This document shows positions 1 to 5,429 of a DNA stretch of 5,685 nucleotides, in pieces. Each line of letters opens with the position of its first letter. Within the stretch, counting starts at the first letter, position 1. Origin of the DNA: Planctomycetota bacterium. Its GTDB lineage: Bacteria; Planctomycetota; UBA11346. Under the pieces are notes generated by a model. The model did not search any database. It was not told the DNA's origin and saw only the letters and a list, made by a program, of their open reading frames with translations. The position numbers were made by a program, and so were the translations under genes. Where the stretch lies: the NCBI GenBank assembly GCA_013821615.1, contig JACDGQ010000231.1:1-5685 (forward strand), in the 5' to 3' direction.

Positions 1-2
1 CC

Positions 3-272
3 GCCGGGCAGGCGGATGGCGGCAGCCTGGCGTGGGCCGCGCGGCTCGCCCAGGATGAGGGCGATGACGCCACTGCGCTCGACCTCTACGCGCGCGTCCT
101 CGGCGACGCGGCGCTGGCGCGCGAGGCGCGTCTCGGCATGGCCATCATCCTCGGTAAACAGCAGCGCCGCGACGAGGCGCTGGCCCAGATCCGCGCCGTG
201 CTGGAGCTGACGCCTGGGGATCGCCACGCAGCGGAGATCCAGGCCTGGATCGAGGGGCTGCCGGGACGCTGA
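3..272 (+). CDS. TPR-repeat protein, C-terminal fragment (5' end outside window)
   Basis: The frame is open from the left edge and ends at TGA 270-272, giving 89 visible residues. The sequence is Ala/Leu/Arg-rich and helical, with spacing typical of tetratricopeptide repeats. One helix pair runs from about residue 8 to 36 (LAWAARLAQDEGDDATALDL, then YARVLGD). A clearer repeat follows at about 45-76 (ARLGMAIILGKQQRRDEALA, then QIRAVLELTP), with the usual small residues at the G/A positions and the Pro that closes a repeat. A last helix (HAAEIQAWIEGL) caps the solenoid. TPR proteins are protein-interaction scaffolds. The fragment does not show a partner, a signal peptide or a catalytic domain, so the specific role is unknown. 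Translation in the other forward frames gives Arg/Ser-rich sequence, which supports this frame as the coding one. Family call is likely; function is not assignable. Confidence 0.72.
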   Translation, partial: AGQADGGSLAWAARLAQDEGDDATALDLYARVLGDAALAREARLGMAIILGKQQRRDEALAQIRAVLELTPGDRHAAEIQAWIEGLPGR

Positions 273-615
273 GCAGCGGGATCGGAGGTGCTCGCTGGTC
301 GGAATCCGAGCGGGAAGGATACGGGTGAATTCAGGTGAACAGTCTCCGGCGCCAGCAGGATCGCCGCGCTCGCGCTTGCCGTTGACACGCCCCAGTCCGA
401 TGTGCAAACCTGGACGCTGACATGCATGGCATCACTCAGACTGCGGCGCAAGCGGCGGAGACCGTGGCTCTCTCTGGCATGGCCTGGCACCCTGCGTTGG
501 CACGGACGCTCCATCCGGCAGCGGTGCTGCATTCGCCCGATCGCGCGGTGCAGACTCCGCGCGTGGTACTTCAAATCCTTGGCGGAGCAGCCGCCACCAT
601 CGACGAGCTGACACC
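273..615. other. 343-bp gap between TPR gene and RNB ribonuclease gene
   Basis: No confident gene lies here. It holds a short spaced repeat, GGTGAA-TTCA-GGTGAA (324-339), and a perfect TTGACA at 382-387 with no acceptable -10 hexamer 16-19 bp downstream, so I do not call a promoter. A 5-bp inverted repeat (290-294 with 307-311) has no T-run. One forward frame, ATG 422 to TGA 619, gives 65 residues and overlaps the next gene's ATG as ATGA. Its third-position G+C looks lower than in the flanking genes, it lacks a clear Shine-Dalgarno and I recognise no family. It could be a small coupled gene, the remnant of one, or chance. The region presumably carries the promoter for the ribonuclease gene. 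Confidence 0.5.
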
Positions 616-2091
616 ATGACCACCACCGACACCACCCACAGCCTCCCCATCCTGCGCAGGATCGCGCGTCGCGTCATGCTGGAAAGAGGACTCGCCCCGG
701 ATTTCCCGAGCCAGGCGCTCGCCCAACTCGACGGGATCCACGGCGCCGCGACCAGGAATGACGCATTCACGCGGGATCTGCGGAAGCTCCTCTGGTGCTC
801 CATCGACAATGACGACTCGCGCGATCTGGATCAGCTGACCGTGGCCGAAGCGCTGCCGGCTGGCGCCGTGAAGATCCTGGTCGCCATCGCCGATGTCGAT
901 GCGCTCGTCCCGAAGCAGTCGCCCCTGGACGACCATGCGCGGGCCAACACCACCTCGATCTACACTGCTGGCGGGATCTTCCCGATGCTGCCGGGGAGAC
1001 TGTCCACCGATCTCACCTCGCTCAACCTGGCGGCCGACCGGCTGGCGGTGGTTATCGAGATGAGCTTCGCTGCGGACGGCGCGATGCAGGGTTCAGACAT
1101 CTATCAGGCGCTCGTGTGCAGCCGGGCCAAGCTGGCTTACAACGGAGTCGCTGCCTGGCTCGAAGGCAAGGGCCCGCTGCCGCCTGGCATCAGCGGCGTC
1201 GCCGGGCTCGATGCGAATCTCCGGCTTCAGGATGGCGTTGCGCAACGCCTGAAAAGCATCCGCCACGCGCACGGGGCGCTCGACCTTGAGACCATCCAGG
1301 CGCGGGCGGTCTTCGCCGGCGATGGGCTGCAGGGCCTGGAAGCCGACCAGCCGAACCGCGCCAAGGATCTGATCGCGGATTTCATGATCGCCGCCAATGG
1401 CGTGACGGCGCGTTTCCTCGCGGCAAAGGGCTTCCCGTCCGTGCGCCGCGTCGTGCGCGTGCCCAAAAACTGGAACCGCATCGTCGAACTGGCCGCCGCA
1501 CGTGGGACGACGCTGCCCACCGAGCCGGACGCGCAGGCGTTGGAGCGGTTCCTGCTTTCCGCCCGCGCCGCAGATCCGCTGCGCTTCCCCGATCTCTCGC
1601 TGAGCGTCATCAAGCTGCTGGGTTCCGGCGAATACGTCGTCCAGATTCCCGGAGAGATCGCCACGGGGCACTTCGGCCTCGCGGTCAAGGACTACGGGCA
1701 TTCCACCGCCCCCAACCGCCGCTATCCGGATCTGATCACGCAACGCCTGCTGAAGGCCGCCGTGACCGGCAGCGCCCCGCCGTATGCTACCGATGAGTTG
1801 ACGGTGCTCGCCCAGCACTGCACCGAGCGGGAGGGGGTCGCGAACAAGGTCGAGCGTCAGGTGGCGAAATCCGCCGCCGCCATGCTGCTGCAATCCCGGA
1901 TCGGCCAGTCATTCGATGCCATCGTCACCGGCGCATCGCCCAAGGGCACGTGGGTGCGTATCCTGCAGCCGCCCGTCGAAGGCCGGCTGGCAAGCGGCCT
2001 CGCCGGTGTGGACGTGGGCGACAAGGTGCGCGTGCAGCTGGACCGGATCGATGTGGAGCGCGGCTTCATCGACTTCAGGAAGTCGGGCTGA
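616..2091 (+). CDS. RNB-domain (RNase II/R family) exoribonuclease, short form
   Basis: This is a cytoplasmic 3'-5' hydrolytic exoribonuclease of the RNB family, 491 residues. About 55 N-terminal residues precede the catalytic RNB domain (about 57-400), and a C-terminal S1-like RNA-binding domain covers about 431-491. The two N-terminal cold-shock domains of E. coli RNase II (644 aa) and RNase R (813 aa) are absent. This resembles the short bacterial RNB proteins typified by the Deinococcus enzyme DrII, where a helix-turn-helix-like segment replaces them. The metal-binding motif is SIDNDDSRDLDQ (62-73): D64, D70 and D72 match RNase II D201, D207 and D209, but Q73 sits where D210 is expected. 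The second motif, YGHSTAPNRRYPDL (360-373), supplies the conserved arginine region (RNase II R500). The ATG at 616 has only a weak upstream GACGAG. The next gene, uvrB, is convergent. Activity is inferred; the altered fourth acidic residue leaves some doubt about rate or specificity. Confidence 0.9.
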   Translation: MTTTDTTHSLPILRRIARRVMLERGLAPDFPSQALAQLDGIHGAATRNDAFTRDLRKLLWCSIDNDDSRDLDQLTVAEALPAGAVKILVAIADVDALVPKQSPLDDHARANTTSIYTAGGIFPMLPGRLSTDLTSLNLAADRLAVVIEMSFAADGAMQGSDIYQALVCSRAKLAYNGVAAWLEGKGPLPPGISGVAGLDANLRLQDGVAQRLKSIRHAHGALDLETIQARAVFAGDGLQGLEADQPNRAKDLIADFMIAANGVTARFLAAKGFPSVRRVVRVPKNWNRIVELAAARGTTLPTEPDAQALERFLLSARAADPLRFPDLSLSVIKLLGSGEYVVQIPGEIATGHFGLAVKDYGHSTAPNRRYPDLITQRLLKAAVTGSAPPYATDELTVLAQHCTEREGVANKVERQVAKSAAAMLLQSRIGQSFDAIVTGASPKGTWVRILQPPVEGRLASGLAGVDVGDKVRVQLDRIDVERGFIDFRKSG

Positions 2092-2118
2092 CTCCGGCTC
2101 CTGCAGCGAGACGCGCTA

Positions 2119-2167
2119 CGCATGCTGGATGCGAAGTGACGAAGATGCCTGCTTCGAGGCCCGCATC
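2119..2167. terminator. Possible paired hairpins in the convergent RNB gene/uvrB gap
   Basis: The 81-bp space between two convergent stop codons contains two inverted repeats. The first is CGCAT-GCTGG-ATGCG (2119-2133), a 5-bp stem with a 5-nt loop. The second pairs GATGC (2144-2148) with GCATC (2163-2167) and has a small inner CT/AG pairing around GCTTCG. Neither is followed by a clean U-run on either strand; a short TTTCTT lies at 2179-2184, inside the 3' end of uvrB. Position favours a bidirectional end for both transcripts, but the stems are short and this remains a weak call. Confidence 0.25.
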
Positions 2168-2172
2168 CCATC

Positions 2173-4224
2173 TCACCGTTTCTTCCGTCGTGGCCGTCCC
2201 CGCGGCTTGCGCGCCCCGCCATCCCCATCGGCCGCCACGCTGCCGCCCGCCTCGATGCGCTTGATCTGGTCGCGCAGGCGCGCGGCCTCCTCGAAGCGCA
2301 GCTCCTCGGCGGCGGCGATCATGCGCGTGGTGAGATCGGGGACGTCGGCGGCGGTGAGCACGGCGCCGCTCTGGCTGTAGCCCCCGCCGCCATCCGCGAC
2401 CTTGCGCGCGGCGAGCTGGCTGGCGAAGGCGTGGCGGGTGTCCTGCTTCACCGCGGTGGTGATGACCACGCCGTGCTCGGCGTTGTAGGCGACCTGGTGG
2501 GCGCGGCGGCGACCGGTCTCGGCGATCGCCGCGCGCATCGCCGCGGATTCGCTGTCGGCATAGAGGATGACCTCGCCGGCGATGTGGCGCGCGGCGCGGC
2601 CGATGGTCTGGATGAGGCTGCCTGCGCTGCGCAGGAAGCCCTCCTTGTCGGCGTCGAAGATCACCACCAGCGAGACCTCGGGCAGGTCGAGGCCCTCGCG
2701 CAGCAGGTTGACGCCGACCAGGCACTCGGTCTCGCCGGCGCGCAGCGCGTTGAGGATCTCGACGCGCTCGAAAGCGTCGAGGTCGCTGTGCAGGTAGGTG
2801 GCGCGCACCCCGGCCTCGGCCAGGTATTCGCTCAGGTCCTCGGCCAGGCGCTTGGTCAAGGTGGTGACCAGGGTGCGCTCGCCGCGCGCGCAGCGCGTCC
2901 TGACCTCGGCGATGAGGTCCTCGACCTGGCCGCTGGTCGGGCGCACGCTGATCGGCGGGTCGATGATGCCGGTCGGGCGGATCAGCTGCTCGGTGCGCGC
3001 CTCCTCGATCTTCGCCTCGTAGGGGCCGGGCGTGGCGCTGACGAAGATCAGCTGCTTCACCAGCGCCTCCCACTCGGGGAAGCGCAGCGGGCGGTTGTCG
3101 AGCGCGCTGGGCAGGCGGAAGCCGTGCTCGACCAGGGTCTCCTTGCGCGTGCGGTCGCCGCCGTACATGCCGCCGATCTGCGGGATGGTGACGTGGCTTT
3201 CGTCGACCACGCACAGGAAGTCGGGCGGGAAGAAGTCATACAGGCAGTACGGCCGCTCGCCGGCCCTGCGCCCGGTGAGGTGGCGTGAGTAGTTCTCGAT
3301 GCCCGGGCAGGTGCCGACCTCGCGCAGCATCTCGAGGTCGTAGCGCGTGCGCGACTGCAGGCGCTGCGCCTCGACCAGCGCGCCCTGGCGCATCAGCTCG
3401 CCGTGGCGTTCGGCGAGCTCGGCCTCGATGTCGGCGGTGGCTTTGGCGATGGTCTGCTCCTCGACCACGAAGTGCTTCGCCGGGTAGATGTTGAGCTTCT
3501 CATGGCGGCCCATCAGCTCGCCGGTCAGGGTGTGGATGGTGGCGATCTCCTCGATCTCGTCGCCGAAGAAGGCGATGCGGATGGCCGCATCATCGTAGGC
3601 CGGCCACAGCTCGACGACATCGCCGCGCACGCGGTACTTGCCGCGCTGGAAGTTGAGATCGCCGCGGCTGTATTGGATCTTGAGCAGCTCGCGGAGCAGG
3701 TCGTCACGGTTGATCTGCTGGCCAACCGCCACCGCCACGGTCAGGTCCTGGTACGAGTTCGGCGAACCGAGCCCGTAGATCGACGACACGGACGCGACGA
3801 TGATGACGTCGCGGCGCGACAGCAGGCTGCGCGTCGCGGACAGGCGCAGTTTGTCGATCTCCTCGTTGATCGACGACTCCTTCTCGATGTAGAGGTCCTT
3901 GCCCGGCACGTAGGCCTCAGGCTGGTAGTAGTCGTAGTAGCTGACGAAGTACTCGACCGCGTTGTCCGGGAAGAAGCCCTTGAACTCGCTGTAGAGCTGG
4001 GCGGCCAGGGTCTTGTTATGGGACAGCACCAGGGTCGGTCGGGCGAGCTGCTGGATGACATTGGCGACGGTGAAGGTCTTGCCGCTGCCGGTCACGCCGA
4101 GCAGGGTCGCGGCGCGCTTGCCGGCGCGCATCGCTGCGGTCAGGTCGGCGATCGCGGTGGGCTGGTCGCCCATCGGCGAATAGGGGGCCGCGAGGCGGAA
4201 GGGGGCCGGGTCCAGGGCGGGCAT
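2173..4224 (-). CDS. uvrB: UvrABC system protein B (excinuclease subunit)
   Basis: UvrB is the damage-verification helicase of nucleotide excision repair: UvrA loads it on DNA, and it then recruits UvrC for dual incision. The protein is 683 residues, against 673 in E. coli, and appears intact. Visible motifs: Walker A GVTGSGKT (43-50); the beta-hairpin that clamps one strand, beginning YFVSYYDYYQPEAYVP (92-107); DESH Walker B (341-344); SATPG (396-400); TTLTKR (454-459); GVNLLREGLDLPEV (504-517); QTIGRAAR (539-546). A UVR domain (about 631-658, with LRFEEAARLRDQI) would contact UvrC and UvrA. A basic tail, ARKPRGRPRRKKR, ends the protein and resembles an AT-hook. The frame stays open upstream to 4323, but the ATG at 4224 places the usual FRLAAPYSPMGDQP about 9 residues in and has GGATGGT six bases upstream, so I chose it. 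No LexA-type CTGT-N8-ACAG box is visible upstream. Confidence 0.98.
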   Translation of the reverse strand: MPALDPAPFRLAAPYSPMGDQPTAIADLTAAMRAGKRAATLLGVTGSGKTFTVANVIQQLARPTLVLSHNKTLAAQLYSEFKGFFPDNAVEYFVSYYDYYQPEAYVPGKDLYIEKESSINEEIDKLRLSATRSLLSRRDVIIVASVSSIYGLGSPNSYQDLTVAVAVGQQINRDDLLRELLKIQYSRGDLNFQRGKYRVRGDVVELWPAYDDAAIRIAFFGDEIEEIATIHTLTGELMGRHEKLNIYPAKHFVVEEQTIAKATADIEAELAERHGELMRQGALVEAQRLQSRTRYDLEMLREVGTCPGIENYSRHLTGRRAGERPYCLYDFFPPDFLCVVDESHVTIPQIGGMYGGDRTRKETLVEHGFRLPSALDNRPLRFPEWEALVKQLIFVSATPGPYEAKIEEARTEQLIRPTGIIDPPISVRPTSGQVEDLIAEVRTRCARGERTLVTTLTKRLAEDLSEYLAEAGVRATYLHSDLDAFERVEILNALRAGETECLVGVNLLREGLDLPEVSLVVIFDADKEGFLRSAGSLIQTIGRAARHIAGEVILYADSESAAMRAAIAETGRRRAHQVAYNAEHGVVITTAVKQDTRHAFASQLAARKVADGGGGYSQSGAVLTAADVPDLTTRMIAAAEELRFEEAARLRDQIKRIEAGGSVAADGDGGARKPRGRPRRKKR

Positions 4225-4347
4225 GGCCGGACCATCCCCATGGGCCGTGAGGGCACAACCCCAGCCCCAGGCGGGCATCGGCACCCCTGGAGTGACACAC
4301 CGGCGCCCGCGTTGGTTGCACAAGGCACCAGTCCGTCATCAAGCGGG

Positions 4348-4356
4348 TGGTAAGAT
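4348..4356 (+). promoter_or_regulatory. Candidate extended -10 promoter for the 61-codon gene
   Basis: TGG-TAAGAT fits the extended -10 form TGn-TATAAT, with 4 of 6 hexamer matches. It lies about 40 bases before the ATG at 4396, which would give a leader of roughly 30 nt. The sequence 17 bp upstream (around 4328-4333) does not resemble TTGACA, as is tolerated with an extended -10. This is one of the few AT-richer patches in the uvrB/small-gene intergenic region, which must also hold the uvrB promoter on the other strand; I could not pick that one out. Confidence 0.35.
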
Positions 4357-4381
4357 TGCCGTTACTCAGCTTCCCCGCGTC

Positions 4382-4387
4382 AGGAGA
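4382..4387 (+). promoter_or_regulatory. Shine-Dalgarno AGGAGA of the 61-codon gene
   Basis: AGGAGA ends eight bases before ATG 4396, close to optimal spacing. It is the best ribosome-binding site seen in the window and is the main reason to treat the short downstream frame as a real gene. Confidence 0.75.
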
Positions 4388-4395
4388 CCAAGACC

Positions 4396-4581
4396 ATGAG
4401 CCATTCCTCGAGCTTGCAGAACGCGTCCGGCGACCAGGCCACCGAGATGGATGAATTCCTGCGCGAAGCCACCGCCCTGGCCCAACGCGTCAACCAGCGG
4501 CTGCGCGAGCAGAGCGGCTCCTACCAGTCCGTGGTGCGTACCGACAGCGGCCGCCTGCGCGTCAGCTCGCTCTCGCTCTGA
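4396..4581 (+). CDS. Small uncharacterised protein, 61 residues
   Basis: I do not recognise this family. The frame runs from ATG 4396 (with the AGGAGA site above) to TGA 4579-4581. The protein starts with a polar Ser/Asn/Gln-rich stretch (2-17). A probable amphipathic helix follows at about 18-40 (MDEFLREATALAQRVNQRLR), with hydrophobic residues at spacing that would allow dimerisation or docking on a partner. A short Ser/Val-rich tail with beta character (SVVRTDSGRLRVSSLSL, 45-61) ends it. There is no signal peptide, membrane segment, metal-binding Cys/His cluster or known DNA-binding motif, so a soluble cytoplasmic protein is expected. It is divergent from uvrB and lies 136 bp upstream of queC in the same direction. 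A terminator candidate sits between it and queC, so co-transcription is uncertain. Codon use is G+C-rich at third positions, as in the flanking genes. That it is a gene is likely; function unknown. Confidence 0.7.
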   Translation: MSHSSSLQNASGDQATEMDEFLREATALAQRVNQRLREQSGSYQSVVRTDSGRLRVSSLSL

Positions 4582-4594
4582 TATCGCAAGGATC

Positions 4595-4626
4595 GATCTC
4601 GCAATGGTTTGAGATCTCTTTCTTCT
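4595..4626 (+). terminator. Candidate intrinsic terminator after the small gene
   Basis: GATCTC (4595-4600) pairs with GAGATC (4611-4616) across a 10-nt loop, 14 bases after the small gene's stop. The stem is followed at once by TCTTTCTTCTCC, a U-rich but C-interrupted tail. The stem is only 6 bp and half A/T, so termination would be partial at best. It may instead be the start of a queC leader structure. Confidence 0.4.
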
Positions 4627-4667
4627 CCCCTTCTGCCCTTCTTCCCTCTGGCTGCCCCCTGCTTTCC
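4615..4667 (+). other. Pyrimidine-rich tract upstream of queC
   Basis: This stretch is almost free of purines on the + strand: an uninterrupted run of 20 C/T at 4615-4634, then further C/T blocks broken only by isolated G or GG. It stands out from the rest of the window, which has mixed G and C on both strands. It lies in the 136-bp space between the small gene and queC. It overlaps the tail of the terminator candidate and could act as a C-rich Rho loading region, a leader element, or simply a compositional patch. Confidence 0.5.
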
Positions 4668-4717
4668 GCTGCGTCCGGCCGCCTTGCCTGCCGGCGACCC
4701 GCCGCCATGGTGCGGCC

Positions 4718-5410
4718 ATGCAGCCGGATCCCACCGCCGCGGTCGTGCTCTTCTCGGGCGGCCAGGACAGCACCACCTGCCTGGCCTGGGCGCAGGCGCG
4801 TTACGCGCGCGTCGAGACCATCACCATCGATTACGGCCAGCGCCACCGCATCGAGCTCGCCGCCGCCGCCGCAATCGCGGTCCGCGCCGGGGTACCCCAA
4901 CGGGTCATCCCCTGCGACAGCTTCCGCGCCCTGGGCGGCAATTCGCTGACCGGCGACGAGGCGGTAGAGGGTGGAGTGCGCGCCGCGACCCAGCTGCCCA
5001 ACACCTTCGTCCCCGGCCGCAATCTGATCTTCCTGACCCTGGCCGCCGCCTACGCCTACCAGCGCGGCATCAGCGAGATCGTCACCGGCGTCTGCCAGAC
5101 CGACTACAGCGGCTACCCCGATTGCCGCGCGTCCACCATGACCGCGCTGCAGGCGTCGCTGCGTGCCGGCATGGAGTTCCCGGTCACCATCCACACGCCG
5201 CTGATGCATTTGACCAAGGCGCAGACCGTGCACCTGATCCGCGACCTCGGCCAGCTCGAGCTGCTGGCCTGGACCCACACCTGCTACAATGGGCAGGTCC
5301 CGCCCTGCGGCACCTGCCCGGCGTGCGAGCTGCGCGCCAAGGGCTTTCGTGAGGCGGGGGTGATGGATCCGCTGTTGGTGCGGTTGGGGGCGCTGGACCC
5401 GAGACGGTAG
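4718..5410 (+). CDS. queC: 7-cyano-7-deazaguanine (preQ0) synthase QueC
   Basis: QueC converts 7-carboxy-7-deazaguanine, ammonia and ATP to preQ0 in the cytoplasm, the step before QueF in the queuosine tRNA-modification pathway. It has 230 residues, the normal family size. The PP-loop ATP pyrophosphatase motif SGGQDSTT is at 13-20, DYGQRH at 38-43, TFVPGRN at 96-102, and TGVCQTDYSGYPDCR at 123-137. The zinc site is complete: C189 in TCYNG, then C197, C200 and C203 in CGTCPAC. The start is the first ATG in this frame; it lies 10 residues before LFSGG, as expected, but has no purine-rich Shine-Dalgarno (only GGTGCGG nearby). A second ATG at 4707 is out of frame. Neither queD nor queE is adjacent within the window, so the rest of the pathway must be encoded elsewhere. 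The stop is 19 bp from the convergent ferredoxin stop. Confidence 0.97.
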   Translation: MQPDPTAAVVLFSGGQDSTTCLAWAQARYARVETITIDYGQRHRIELAAAAAIAVRAGVPQRVIPCDSFRALGGNSLTGDEAVEGGVRAATQLPNTFVPGRNLIFLTLAAAYAYQRGISEIVTGVCQTDYSGYPDCRASTMTALQASLRAGMEFPVTIHTPLMHLTKAQTVHLIRDLGQLELLAWTHTCYNGQVPPCGTCPACELRAKGFREAGVMDPLLVRLGALDPRR

Positions 5411-5414
5411 GTTC

Positions 5415-5427
5415 GCGCCAGCGGCGC
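5415..5427. terminator. Short GC hairpin between convergent queC and ferredoxin gene
   Basis: GCGCC-AGC-GGCGC forms a 5-bp all-GC stem with a 3-nt loop and nearly fills the 19-bp gap between two convergent stop codons. There is no U-run on either side. The placement suits a shared transcript end, but such short stems are common by chance at this base composition. Confidence 0.25.
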
Positions 5428-5429
5428 CC

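Noticed and set aside
3..272. TPR fragment as CpoB (YbgF), given its distance from queC and the known tol-pal-cpoB-queE-queC order in many proteobacteria
   Set aside because: The C-terminal repeats do not resemble CpoB, no queE follows, and about 4.4 kb of unrelated genes on both strands separate it from queC.
382..411. TTGACA at 382-387 as a sigma-70 promoter
   Set aside because: No -10 hexamer with more than about two matches to TATAAT exists at 16-19 bp spacing; the six-base match alone is not enough.
1093..1893. 266-codon reverse frame inside the ribonuclease gene
   Set aside because: It is fully antisense to a well-supported RNB-domain gene and its translation shows no recognisable motif; high G+C removes stops by chance.
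2075..3214. 379-codon reverse frame overlapping the 3' part of uvrB
   Set aside because: Same strand as uvrB but in another frame, extremely Arg-rich (repeated RR/RP/RA), with none of the conserved motifs that the uvrB frame carries.
4225..4323. N-terminal extension of UvrB starting at 4323 or 4278
   Set aside because: The frame is open, but the added residues (Trp/Gly/Cys/Arg-rich) match nothing in the family, and the ATG at 4224 gives the usual N-terminal length.
2431..4353. Two long forward frames (285 and 316 codons) antisense to uvrB
   Set aside because: They lie almost wholly over the confident uvrB gene, are rich in Ala/Gly/Val/Asp/Arg low-complexity sequence typical of the complementary strand of GC-rich genes, and show no domain.
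4225..4395. SOS (LexA) box for uvrB
   Set aside because: No CTGT-N8-ACAG, GAAC-N4-GTTC or GTTC-N7-GTTC pattern was found by eye in the divergent region; a lineage-specific operator cannot be excluded.
4582..4717. preQ1 riboswitch before queC
   Set aside because: queC is a natural target, but I see neither the compact C-rich-loop hairpin with an A-rich tail of preQ1-I nor a plausible preQ1-II pseudoknot; the leader is mainly pyrimidine. A covariance-model search would settle it.
4609..5352. 247-codon Arg/Pro-rich forward frame overlapping queC
   Set aside because: It is an out-of-frame reading of queC with low-complexity RR/RP/RA composition; queC motifs are all in the other frame.
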